DNA from: Herbidospora mongoliensis
Lineage (GTDB): Bacteria > Actinomycetota > Actinomycetes > Streptosporangiales > Streptosporangiaceae
Length of the DNA: 64,000 bases
Assembly (NCBI RefSeq): GCF_001570545.1
Contig: NZ_BBXD01000016.1
Span: 248,001 to 312,000, forward strand
Direction: 5' to 3'
Under the pieces are notes generated by a model. That model searched no databases, was not told the DNA's origin, and was given only the letters and a program-made list of their open reading frames with translations. Both the position numbers and the translations under genes were made by a program. Each line of letters opens with the position of its first letter. Positions within the stretch are counted from its first letter, which is position 1. Positions 25,146 through 32,941 of the stretch are shown here, one piece after another.

Positions 25146-26606
25146 GTGAACGTGCAATACCTGTTCGTTATGAATGGCGAAAGGGGCGGCCTGCCGCTCC
25201 CTCGGGTGGCCATGTCCCGGCGTCATCTGGTCGCGAACCGCCGGGTCCTCGAGCGCCGGGTGCCCTGGCCCCACCGCACCGCCGTGCGGATCCCCGCCTC
25301 CCACCGCGGCACCGTGGCCCTGGTGGGCTCCGGCGCCGGCGACGCCGGCGCGCTGCTCGCCCAGGTCCGTGAGGGCGGCTTCGACGTGGTGCTGGTCGAC
25401 ACCGGCGACGCCCCCGCCGGCCGGCCCGGTCACCTCGACGTCCTGCGCGTGCCGTCCATGACGTCCGCCGCGATCGCGGCCGCCGTCGAGGGGTTCTCCC
25501 GCCCCGTCGACGGCGTCATCTGCTGGGAGCCGCGCTACCAGGAGGTCGCGGCGGCGGCAGCCCTGAAGCTGGGGCTGCCCTCCTTCGGGGAGACGGCCGC
25601 CATCGGCAGCGCCGACCCCCTCAGCACCCAGGTCCTGCTCGCGGCGGCGGGCATGCGCACCCCCAGGTCGATCCTCGCGGTCTCACCGGAGGAGGCGAAC
25701 CGGGCCGCCCAGCTCATCGGCTGCCCGGTCCTGTTCGTCGCCCGGACGCCCGCGGGCAACCTGTCCCGCCGCCGGGTGGACGATCTGGCCGGCATCCCGG
25801 CTGGCTTCGCCGGGGCCCAGGCCGCCAACGGCGACAGCGGGGCCGTCTTGGTAGAGGAGGTGCCGGTGGGTGCACCGGTCACGGTCGAGTGCTGGGTCCG
25901 TTCGGGCGCGCCGATCGGGGTGGCGGTCATCCGGCACTTCGGTGAATACGACATCGTCGACGCGGCCGACCCGCTGCACGACGACGACGCCGTGGCGGCG
26001 GTGATCGCGACCGCGGTGGCGGCCGTGGGCGTGCGCGACGGGCACGTGGGCGTCGACCTGCTGCTCTCCGACGACGCGACCATCGTGACGGGCCTGCGGT
26101 CCGGACCGCCCGGCGCGCTGCTGAGCCACGTCGTCGAGCTGGTCACCGGGGTGAACCTCCCGGCGGCCGCGGCGGCGATCAGCTGCGGCCGGGAGCCGGA
26201 GCAGACCCGGCACCGTCAGCGCCGCGCCGCGCTCGTGACGCCCGTCGACATCCGCGCGCCCCGCCTCGACGACCTCGACGAGGACCTGTCGTACGTGGGC
26301 TGGATCGAACGCTACGAACCCGGCGGCCGGGCCGTCGTCACCGGGCGCACCCCCCGCGAGTGCGCCCTGCGCGCCGCCCAGCTCCGGGCCGCCCACCTGC
26401 GCGCCGAGCACCTGTACATCCCGGCCGAGTGGCCCTTCCTGCCCCCGTCGTTCCAGCGGATCCGGGAGCCGGAACCGGTGGCACAGCCGTTGCCGCAGCC
26501 GGCCCCGCAGCCGATCGAGGCCCCGGCGCCCCAGCCGGTGCTGGAGGCCGCGCCGGAACCCGCACGGCCGGTCATGCCGCCGAGCATGGCGAAGGCCGTC
26601 CAGTGA
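25146..26606 (+). CDS. Degenerate ATP-grasp protein
   Basis: A 486-residue protein with the layout of an ATP-grasp ligase (biotin-carboxylase/carnosine-synthase type): a pre-grasp domain (about 55-150, from GTVALVGSGAGDAGA), a central lid (about 160-245) and the grasp core to about 345. Key positions differ from active enzymes. The lid Lys expected in GCPVLFVARTPAGNLS is Ala/Arg, and the metal-binding E-x-N-x-R is replaced by TGLRSG (about 315-320). The C terminus is Pro/Gln-rich. I infer a pseudo-ligase or highly divergent enzyme; if active it would join a carboxylate and an amine. GGTGGAAG precedes the GTG start. The GNAT gene overlaps its stop (GTGA). Confidence 0.65.
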   Translation: MNVQYLFVMNGERGGLPLPRVAMSRRHLVANRRVLERRVPWPHRTAVRIPASHRGTVALVGSGAGDAGALLAQVREGGFDVVLVDTGDAPAGRPGHLDVLRVPSMTSAAIAAAVEGFSRPVDGVICWEPRYQEVAAAAALKLGLPSFGETAAIGSADPLSTQVLLAAAGMRTPRSILAVSPEEANRAAQLIGCPVLFVARTPAGNLSRRRVDDLAGIPAGFAGAQAANGDSGAVLVEEVPVGAPVTVECWVRSGAPIGVAVIRHFGEYDIVDAADPLHDDDAVAAVIATAVAAVGVRDGHVGVDLLLSDDATIVTGLRSGPPGALLSHVVELVTGVNLPAAAAAISCGREPEQTRHRQRRAALVTPVDIRAPRLDDLDEDLSYVGWIERYEPGGRAVVTGRTPRECALRAAQLRAAHLRAEHLYIPAEWPFLPPSFQRIREPEPVAQPLPQPAPQPIEAPAPQPVLEAAPEPARPVMPPSMAKAVQ

Positions 26607-27829
26607 GGTCGGCGGCCGTCTCCTTCTACGAGGACGCCAGGGAGCCGGCCCGGCGCCCGGGAGCCGACGAGGTTCGCCTCAGCATGGCCCCCCTCCGCTC
26701 GGCTCCGGCCCGGTGGGACGAACTGGTCCCCCGTACCGCAGCGGGGCTCTTCAACGGCCGGGCCTGGCACCAGACGCACGCCGATCCGGACGCGGCGGCC
26801 TGGCACGGCGTGGTCCTCGGCTGGGTGGGCGGCGCCGGACGGCCGTCGCTGCGCACCGTGGTGCCCGTCGGCCACTACGACCGGGCGCCCACCCGTCCCA
26901 TGCTCGACCCGTCCCGCCTGTTCGGCTCGATGCTGCGCGGCGGCCGGTTGCGCACCGCGGAGGCGTGGGGGCGGGTCACGCTGATCGGGGCGTCGTCGGC
27001 CGGGTATCGCACCGTCCCCGTCTGCCACCCGGACGACGAGCACCTGTGGGCGCGGGCCGTGGAGTATGCGATCCCCGACGACGGCACGGCCGCCATCCTC
27101 TATCTCGACGGCCCCACGGCGGGCCGGCTGACCCGCTACTTCCCGCGCGCGCCCCTCATCCTGACCCACGCGCGGACCACCATGCGGATGCAGGGTTCCA
27201 CGTTCGAGGAGCACCTGGCGGCGCTGCCGCGCTCACGGCGGACGCTGGCCCAGCGCGAGGAGCGCGTGTTCGGCGACGGCGCACGGGTGATCAAGGTGGT
27301 GCCGCTCACGGCGGCCCTGCTGCCCGACCTGGCCCGCCTGCACCCGACGCCCAAGGAGGCCACCTCCGCCGAACGGGAGCTGCGCCGCTATCTCGCCTCG
27401 CCGCTCGCCGGGTCGGCCCACGTGATCCTCTGCACCCACAACGGCGCCCCGATCGGCTACCGGCTGGTGTTCCAGCACGGCGACGGCCTGGTCGCCCACC
27501 GCATCACGGTCGACCCCCGGCGCACCGGGCACTTCGCCGAGCAGCCGGTCCTGCAGTCGCACGCCCCGGTCCGGATGTGCCTGGCCCGGCACCTCCAGGA
27601 GGTCGACTTCGGCGTCGGCGGGTTCACCGACAAGCTCCGGCGCGGCGCCCGGCTGCTCCCGCTGTGGTCGCTGCTGGTGCGCCCGCCGGTCGGCTGGACG
27701 GCCCGGCACACCCGCGAGGTCAACCGGCGGCGCGCGGGCGAGCTGTTCGACGCGTACGCGCCGGACATGGACGTCGACGACCTGGCCCTGCTCCGGCTCA
27801 TCTCACAGACCGGCATGTTCGCCGCCTAG
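26603..27829 (+). CDS. GNAT/FemXAB-like acyl- or aminoacyltransferase
   Basis: A 408-residue protein with the two-GNAT-lobe layout of FemXAB or BioF2-like transferases. FNGRAWHQTHADPDAA near residue 50 is the typical N-terminal lobe motif for substrate entry, and the C-terminal lobe has ILCTHNGAPIGYRLVFQHG followed by GLVAHRITVDPRR, a common GNAT strand pair. Such enzymes move acyl or aminoacyl groups, sometimes from tRNA. No acceptor can be named. The GTG at 26603 overlaps the ATP-grasp stop by 4 nt; the frame is open further upstream but only in antisense of that gene's Pro-rich end. It is followed after 23 bp by the 80-aa gene. Confidence 0.6.
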   Translation: MRSAAVSFYEDAREPARRPGADEVRLSMAPLRSAPARWDELVPRTAAGLFNGRAWHQTHADPDAAAWHGVVLGWVGGAGRPSLRTVVPVGHYDRAPTRPMLDPSRLFGSMLRGGRLRTAEAWGRVTLIGASSAGYRTVPVCHPDDEHLWARAVEYAIPDDGTAAILYLDGPTAGRLTRYFPRAPLILTHARTTMRMQGSTFEEHLAALPRSRRTLAQREERVFGDGARVIKVVPLTAALLPDLARLHPTPKEATSAERELRRYLASPLAGSAHVILCTHNGAPIGYRLVFQHGDGLVAHRITVDPRRTGHFAEQPVLQSHAPVRMCLARHLQEVDFGVGGFTDKLRRGARLLPLWSLLVRPPVGWTARHTREVNRRRAGELFDAYAPDMDVDDLALLRLISQTGMFAA

Positions 27830-27852
27830 AAGATCAACCAGGGGGAGTAACC

Positions 27853-28095
27853 ATGACGCACTCCATCTTCGGCTCGTTCGAGGACGAACGCGCCGGCCGC
27901 CGCCCCTACGCCGACCCCGACTCCATCACCACCCTGGTCGACTCCTTCCGGCTGTCGGCCGACGACGACGACGTCCACGAGCTGTTCGACCAGCTCAACT
28001 TCCACCTGGTCGCGGTGGAGAAGCTGCTGATGTCCTGGTACGCGCGAAAGCACCCGGAGCGCCCCCTGCCGCTTCCGCGCCGACCAACGCCGTGA
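27853..28095 (+). CDS. 80-aa protein of unknown function in the ATP-grasp operon
   Basis: An 80-residue protein with no recognised family. It begins MTHSIFGSFEDERAGRR, has an acidic DDDD patch (37-40), a predicted amphipathic helix (41-64, HELFDQLNFHLVAVEKLL) and a basic Pro-rich tail. GGGGGAG stands 5 nt before the ATG, a strong ribosome-binding site. It could be a partner or substrate of the ATP-grasp and GNAT proteins, but no leader/core pattern, Ser carrier motif or Cys pair supports a peptide-precursor or carrier role. Its last 100 bp overlap the convergent 1092-codon gene. Confidence 0.6.
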   Translation: MTHSIFGSFEDERAGRRPYADPDSITTLVDSFRLSADDDDVHELFDQLNFHLVAVEKLLMSWYARKHPERPLPLPRRPTP

Positions 28096-31000
28096 TCGTG
28101 CGGGAGTCGGTGTCCGCGCAGACCGCGAGCACGACCGGGTCGCCGACTCCGCCCGCCCAGGCCGTGCATACGGCCAGGTCGCGGGTGTCGGCGGCCCGCG
28201 CCTCCAGGCGGGCCGCCTCGGCGACCGCCCGCCGGGCCCGCGCGACCTCGTCCAGCAACGGACGGCAGGCCCGCGCCAGGCCCGCCGTCCGCTGGTCCAG
28301 TTCGGCCCGGCTCGCCGCCAGGGCCGCGAGGGTCGTCTCACGGGTCGGTGCCGGCCGCAGCGCCCTCACCCGGGCCTGGGTGAGGTCCCCGGCCGCCGCG
28401 AGCAGCCCGACGACGTTGATCCCGGCGGCCAGCGCCGCGCGGACCTCGTCGTCGCGGGCCGTGCGCGCCTCGCCCAGCAGAAGGGCGGCGCGCGCCACCT
28501 CGGCGAGCACTCCTTCTCCGGGGCGCTGAGGCGCCCGCAGCAGCAGGTCGGCGCCGAGCCCCTCCAGGATCCGGGCCAGCGCGTACGGGCTGATCCGCGC
28601 CACCTCGCACATCGCCGTCACCGTGCGGTGCCCGTCGCGCCAGGCGCGGCGGACGGCGTCCCCGTGCTCGTCCTGCCGATCGCGGACGGCGGCGGCCAGA
28701 TCGGCGATCCGCGTCAGGAACGCGGCCTCCTGGGTCCGCGCCCGCACGCGCACCTCCCGCCGGACGGCCCGCACCCGGTTCTCGGGCAGCGAACTGACCC
28801 GCATCAGGGTGGCCAGACCGGTCACCCCGGCGCGGACGCACGCGCGCAGCGACTCCACGTGCTCCCGGTCGATCGGCTCGGAGACGAAGGGGATCTCGCC
28901 TTCCGGTAGGCCGGTCCAGGCGGCGACCAGAGCGGCGTCCGCGGCCCCGGCGGCGTGCAGGGCGGTCAGCGCCGCCCGCAGGGCCTCCCGGGCCTTCTCG
29001 CCGGCCTCACGGGCCACGGCGAGATCGGCGGACGCGGCCCGCACGACGTCCAGGAGAGGGCCGGACCGTTCTCTGTGGACGGCCATGCGGCGCGACCGGC
29101 GGGCGTGGGTGCGGCACTGGTCGCCCATGACGGCGCGGTTGCCGCACCCGGCAGGCCAGACGCACAGGTAGGGCACCCCGTGCGCGACGACCAGGATGGG
29201 CCGCCGGGCCAGGGCGGCGGCCAGCTCCTTGGACTTCCATCCGGCCTCGTCCGAGGCGACCAGGCACAGAGGCCCGTTCGCCTCGTCGAGCAGCAGTTCG
29301 GCGAAGGAGACGAGGGTGGCCGCGCGGACCCGGCCGCGATAGCGGGCCTGCGGGTACCAGGCGAACCGGGTCTCACCCGTGCGGTCGAGGGCGACCAGGA
29401 GGCTGAGGTCGCCGTCCAGCCGCGCCTCGGCGACGAAGCGGACGGCGGCGCCCGCCCCCGCGTGCGCCAGGTAGCGCGGCAGCGTCTCGACCTCCCAGGG
29501 CCCCGGCTCGACCGCCGGGGTGTCCTCGGGCCACAGGCCTCCCTCCCGCAGGGCGGCGAGGGCCTGTGCGGCGTCCACGGGCCGTCCGTACGTCCGGGCC
29601 AGCAGGACGGTGAGCGTCCGCACGGTCAGCAGGACGGGCGGGCCCGTCAGGACGAGGTCGCGCAGCCGGTCGCCCGCCGACACCGGCCGCCGCCGGGCGC
29701 GTTCCCTGGCGGCGGCGATCCGCACCTGGCGGTCGGCCGTCCCCACGGGGCCGCGCGGCGGGTGTTCCATCTCGAGCGAGGGCGACTCGCCGGGGCCGAG
29801 TTCGCGGCGGCGGTGGTAGTGGCGGCGGCACAGCGCCTGGACCGGGTCGCGTTCCGCGATCCGCCAGACCCGTTCGCCGCAGCCGTCCTGCCAGGTGCAG
29901 TAGAAGGCGTCGCCGACGGTCGTGGCGGTGGCGTCGAGCTCTCTGGAGTGCCAGCCGGAGTCGTCGGTGACGAGCAGGCACAGCGGGTCGGTGACGTCGT
30001 GGCGGAGCCGTGCGGTGAAGTCGGCCAGGGTCGCGGCGCGCATGCGGCCCTGGTAGCGGGCCTCCTCGTACCAGGCGAAGCGGCGTTCACCCCCAGGGGT
30101 GACGGCCAGCAGGAGCGTGCGGCCACCCGGCAGCGGGACCTCCTGGACGAACCGCACGGCGCCCGCTCCGGCCTCGGCCTGGAACAGCGGCAGCACGTCG
30201 TGGCACCAGCGGCCTACAGAGGGTGACCCCGTGGGCAACACGGGCGGTAGCGGTCCCTCGGGCCACAGGTTCTGCGCGTAGAGGAGGACTTCGGCTTCGC
30301 CGGTACTGACCGGATGGCCGAAAACCACGCCGAGCCGTTCGGCCAGCCGCTCCATCGTCCACAGGCCGGCGGAGGGGCCGCGCAGGACGGTCGGGCGCAG
30401 ATCGGGCGCCGAGGCGGTGGCCCGGACCGGCGCGGGACGGAGCGCCCAGGCGTCGCCGCCCTCGCGCACCCAGACGGTCAGCGGCAGGGCCGCCAGCCCG
30501 CGCGCGGACTCGTCGAGGTCGAAGACGGGGTGCTGGGCCGTGATGAGGCAGGTCGGACGGCCCGTCTCCGCCACCAGCCCGGCCGCGAAATCGAGGAACG
30601 TCGCCGCGCTCGCGGGCCCGGAGTAGGCCCGGAACAGCAGCGGCCCGCCGGGGATCAGCGCGTAAGCCAGATGGAAGCCGAAAGTGGCGGCCGGGTGGGC
30701 CGAGCGGGGCAGCGGGGCGCCGATGTCCACCAGCCCCCCGCGCATCAGCAGCGCGTCCTGTTCCCGTGCTTTCTCTTTTATGAACGCGTAACGCTGTTTC
30801 CACAATCGGGCCGAACCGTCCGGCCACGTGACGAGAGAGTGACGCGGCCATAAACCGAGTGAACGCAGCAGTCGGCCGATGCTGGTGAGCGTCAATGAGA
30901 CGCCGTGGTCCCGGGCGACGAGGTCGTTTACGAGTTCCCGCGTCCACAACCTTCCTGTCAAGCCCGATGACTCCGGATCGGCCAGCAGCGCGGTCGCCAG

Positions 31001-31273
31001 GTCGTGCAGGCCGTCGGGGGAGAGCGCGGACGGACGCCCCTGCAGCGGGCTGGCCTGCAGCTTCTCCGGCTCGGAGCGGGACTGGCGCAGCCATTCGTAG
31101 ACCGACGACCGGGACACGCCCATGTTCCGGCTCACCTGGGCGACCCGCTCTCCCGCCTCCACGCGGGTCACGGCGGTGGTGCGCAGGGATGCGAGGAAGG
31201 CGCGCCCGTCCACATCCCGCATTCGATGCGGCCGACTTGTCAAACTCTCGTCAATGACCGTGTAATGATCCAC
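27995..31273 (-). CDS. Giant HTH/transposase-derived protein: three degenerate IS630-like modules plus HTH-repeat tail
   Basis: A 1092-residue protein with no close family that I recognise. Residues 29-65 and 82-145 match the paired HTH of IS630 transposases (GVSRSSVYEWLRQ; LQGRPSALSP; GRLWTRELVNDLVA). Three modules follow, each with a winged-helix piece and an RNase-H-like piece: about 82-280, 298-490 and 540-725. They share motifs such as RFAWYEEARYQGRMRAATL and RFAWYPQARYRGRVRAATL. The first catalytic Asp is replaced in all three (R178, Q377, A615), so transposase activity is unlikely. Modules 2 and 3 end in C-x5-C...C-x2-H motifs. The tail (730-1065) is long helices alternating with HTH-like repeats. 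I infer a domesticated DNA-binding protein. Start uncertain: GTG 31273 or ATG 31222, neither with a ribosome-binding site. Confidence 0.7.
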   Translation of the reverse strand: MDHYTVIDESLTSRPHRMRDVDGRAFLASLRTTAVTRVEAGERVAQVSRNMGVSRSSVYEWLRQSRSEPEKLQASPLQGRPSALSPDGLHDLATALLADPESSGLTGRLWTRELVNDLVARDHGVSLTLTSIGRLLRSLGLWPRHSLVTWPDGSARLWKQRYAFIKEKAREQDALLMRGGLVDIGAPLPRSAHPAATFGFHLAYALIPGGPLLFRAYSGPASAATFLDFAAGLVAETGRPTCLITAQHPVFDLDESARGLAALPLTVWVREGGDAWALRPAPVRATASAPDLRPTVLRGPSAGLWTMERLAERLGVVFGHPVSTGEAEVLLYAQNLWPEGPLPPVLPTGSPSVGRWCHDVLPLFQAEAGAGAVRFVQEVPLPGGRTLLLAVTPGGERRFAWYEEARYQGRMRAATLADFTARLRHDVTDPLCLLVTDDSGWHSRELDATATTVGDAFYCTWQDGCGERVWRIAERDPVQALCRRHYHRRRELGPGESPSLEMEHPPRGPVGTADRQVRIAAARERARRRPVSAGDRLRDLVLTGPPVLLTVRTLTVLLARTYGRPVDAAQALAALREGGLWPEDTPAVEPGPWEVETLPRYLAHAGAGAAVRFVAEARLDGDLSLLVALDRTGETRFAWYPQARYRGRVRAATLVSFAELLLDEANGPLCLVASDEAGWKSKELAAALARRPILVVAHGVPYLCVWPAGCGNRAVMGDQCRTHARRSRRMAVHRERSGPLLDVVRAASADLAVAREAGEKAREALRAALTALHAAGAADAALVAAWTGLPEGEIPFVSEPIDREHVESLRACVRAGVTGLATLMRVSSLPENRVRAVRREVRVRARTQEAAFLTRIADLAAAVRDRQDEHGDAVRRAWRDGHRTVTAMCEVARISPYALARILEGLGADLLLRAPQRPGEGVLAEVARAALLLGEARTARDDEVRAALAAGINVVGLLAAAGDLTQARVRALRPAPTRETTLAALAASRAELDQRTAGLARACRPLLDEVARARRAVAEAARLEARAADTRDLAVCTAWAGGVGDPVVLAVCADTDSRTITALVGAEAAGGAPGAFARTRTSAASPPRPGGS

Positions 31274-31576
31274 GTGCGACCAAATAACACGAATTCACCA
31301 CTTATGCAATCAGTCTACTCGTCAAGCGAGTCAGGAAATCTGACATAAATGCTCCCTGTCCGGAAGGGGTGCCCTGACCAGCGCCCCGGCGGGTGATTAT
31401 TCTCCGCCCAAAACCATATTTTCGGTCGAGGCAAGATTGGTATGGCCTGAGAAAGGAACACTGATTAGTCCCGTGAACACGTTTGCTGGTGGTCAAGTTG
31501 CTCTGTCACGTCTATGCTCCGTTTGACGCACTTGATCTAGGCGTCGATATACGCACCGTGTTAGGCGAGGAGCACA
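31274..31576. other. Divergent regulatory gap, AT-rich
   Basis: These 303 bp between the giant HTH protein (minus) and the XRE/TPR regulator (plus) hold no supported gene. The plus-strand promoter candidate at 31523 is the clearest signal. A 10-bp near-palindrome CGTG-AA-CACG stands at 31472-31481, and a short stem ACTCG/CGAGT near 31315. Base composition is well below the surrounding GC content. No IS630-type terminal inverted repeats could be seen by eye. Confidence 0.5.
31523..31551 (+). promoter_or_regulatory. Candidate promoter of the XRE/TPR regulator
   Basis: TTGACG (31523-31528) is followed after 17 nt by GATATA (31546-31551), with ATATAC and TATACG registers just after. A start near 31558 would give a leader of about 20 nt including GAGGAG. 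Confidence 0.55.
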
Positions 31577-32941
31577 GTGCCCGAGAAGATCGCTCAACGC
31601 GTTCGAGCCGCTCGCCTGCAGAGAGGGTTGTTGCCATTCCAAGTGACGTCCGAACTGGACGCCGACTCGATCGAACGGATTGAAAGCGGAGACCTCGAAC
31701 CCACCGCGGCCATGATCAGGATCATCGCGCGAGGACTCCACTGCTCCCCTCTGTGGTTGACCGACGGACTTGACCCGCACACGATCGCGGGACTGCGGGC
31801 CGAAGCCGCCAAGGCGGGCGCCGCACTGACGGAAGGCCGGTTCGCCGAGGCCAGGGACCGCTACGCCACGCTGCTCCGGCAGCCGTCGCTCGGCATGGTC
31901 CCGAACCTGTGGCGGCTGGCCGAGCTCGGCCAGGCCCAGGCGGCCGAACGCGAGGGCGACCTGCCCCAGGTGATCAGCCGGGTGACGCGCCTGCTCGACT
32001 CCCACCTCGACGAGCCCTCCGACACACTGGCCCGCTCCAGCGGTCAGTGGACGCAGTTCGTCGACTACCGCGTCCGGCTGGCGACCGTGTTGTGCCGCTG
32101 TCATCTTGAGGCGGGCGACATTCCGGCCAGCGTGGCCGTGGGCGAGCGCGCGCTCGACCGTGAGATCGCCGCGGCCGGCTGGACTTCGAGCGTGATCGAA
32201 CTCGGTTGCGCCCTCGTCGGGACCTACAGCGAGCAGTTCGACCTCGGTTCCCACCCGGAAGAGGCCGGACATGGTTCGCATCTGCGATTGCATCTGCTGC
32301 TGAGCGAGCTGACGAGTGCCGCGATAGAGCTCGGAGAGCCCCGCGGACGTATTTCGGTCGCTTGGCAGAACGGAATCGCCGCGGCGAGGTCGGGATTGTC
32401 GACAACCGCTCGGGGCCTTTTTGAGCAGGCCCTATCTCTGTACGAAGCGGGTTACCACGATCCGCTCGGCCTGGCCCGCCTGCGGGCGACCGTGGCCGGG
32501 GAACTGGTGGGCGCCGATCCGGCGGCGGTCGAGGAGCTCTTCCCGTCGCTCATCCGGGCCCAGGCGGAGCTGGTCGAGGCCGGGGCCGGGATCGTCGACC
32601 GGGGGTTCTGCGCCCTCGCGCTGGCCCGTGCCGACATCGTCAGAGGCGATCCGCACCAGGCGATCGACCGGGCCAACGAGGTCGTCAAAGCGATCGGTGA
32701 GACCGCCGCGCTGCTGCTCGTTCACGCCTCAGAGGTCATCGCCGAGGCACACCTGCGGCTCGGCGAGACCTGGGAGGCCGAACAGGCCCTCGTGGCCGCC
32801 GCCGAGCACTGGGAGACGATGACCTCCCGCGAACGGGCCTCGGCGATGTGGATGCGGGTCGCCGACCTCAGGATCCGGTGCGACGACGTGGAAGGCGGTC
32901 GCGCGGCCCTGGACCGGGCGCTCGCCGTGATGGCGGTCTGA
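31577..32941 (+). CDS. XRE-family HTH regulator with TPR-like C-terminal domain
   Basis: A 454-residue cytosolic regulator. Residues 1-65 form an XRE/Cro HTH: IAQRVRAARLQRGL, FQVTSELDADSIERIESGD, then PTAAMIRIIARGL. The remaining 390 residues are alpha-helical and TPR-like (AEARDRYATLLRQPSLG; GTYSEQ; GRISVAWQNGIAAARSG; ALSLYEAGYHDP), the layout of peptide- or signal-responsive regulators in actinobacteria. The GTG start has GAGGAG 4 nt before it. It is divergent from the giant HTH gene and may regulate it and the cassette; this is inferred from position only. Its end overlaps the convergent gene at 32868 by 74 bp. Confidence 0.8.
   Translation: MPEKIAQRVRAARLQRGLLPFQVTSELDADSIERIESGDLEPTAAMIRIIARGLHCSPLWLTDGLDPHTIAGLRAEAAKAGAALTEGRFAEARDRYATLLRQPSLGMVPNLWRLAELGQAQAAEREGDLPQVISRVTRLLDSHLDEPSDTLARSSGQWTQFVDYRVRLATVLCRCHLEAGDIPASVAVGERALDREIAAAGWTSSVIELGCALVGTYSEQFDLGSHPEEAGHGSHLRLHLLLSELTSAAIELGEPRGRISVAWQNGIAAARSGLSTTARGLFEQALSLYEAGYHDPLGLARLRATVAGELVGADPAAVEELFPSLIRAQAELVEAGAGIVDRGFCALALARADIVRGDPHQAIDRANEVVKAIGETAALLLVHASEVIAEAHLRLGETWEAEQALVAAAEHWETMTSRERASAMWMRVADLRIRCDDVEGGRAALDRALAVMAV

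Noticed and set aside
28092-30853. Several plus-strand ORFs opposite the giant HTH gene
   Set aside because: They lack domain matches and have the composition of antisense frames; the minus-strand frame has repeated motifs that can only come from selection.
31274-31576. Terminal inverted repeats of an active IS630 element around the giant gene
   Set aside because: No matching repeats or TA duplication were seen by eye at the ends, and the protein lacks the catalytic residues.
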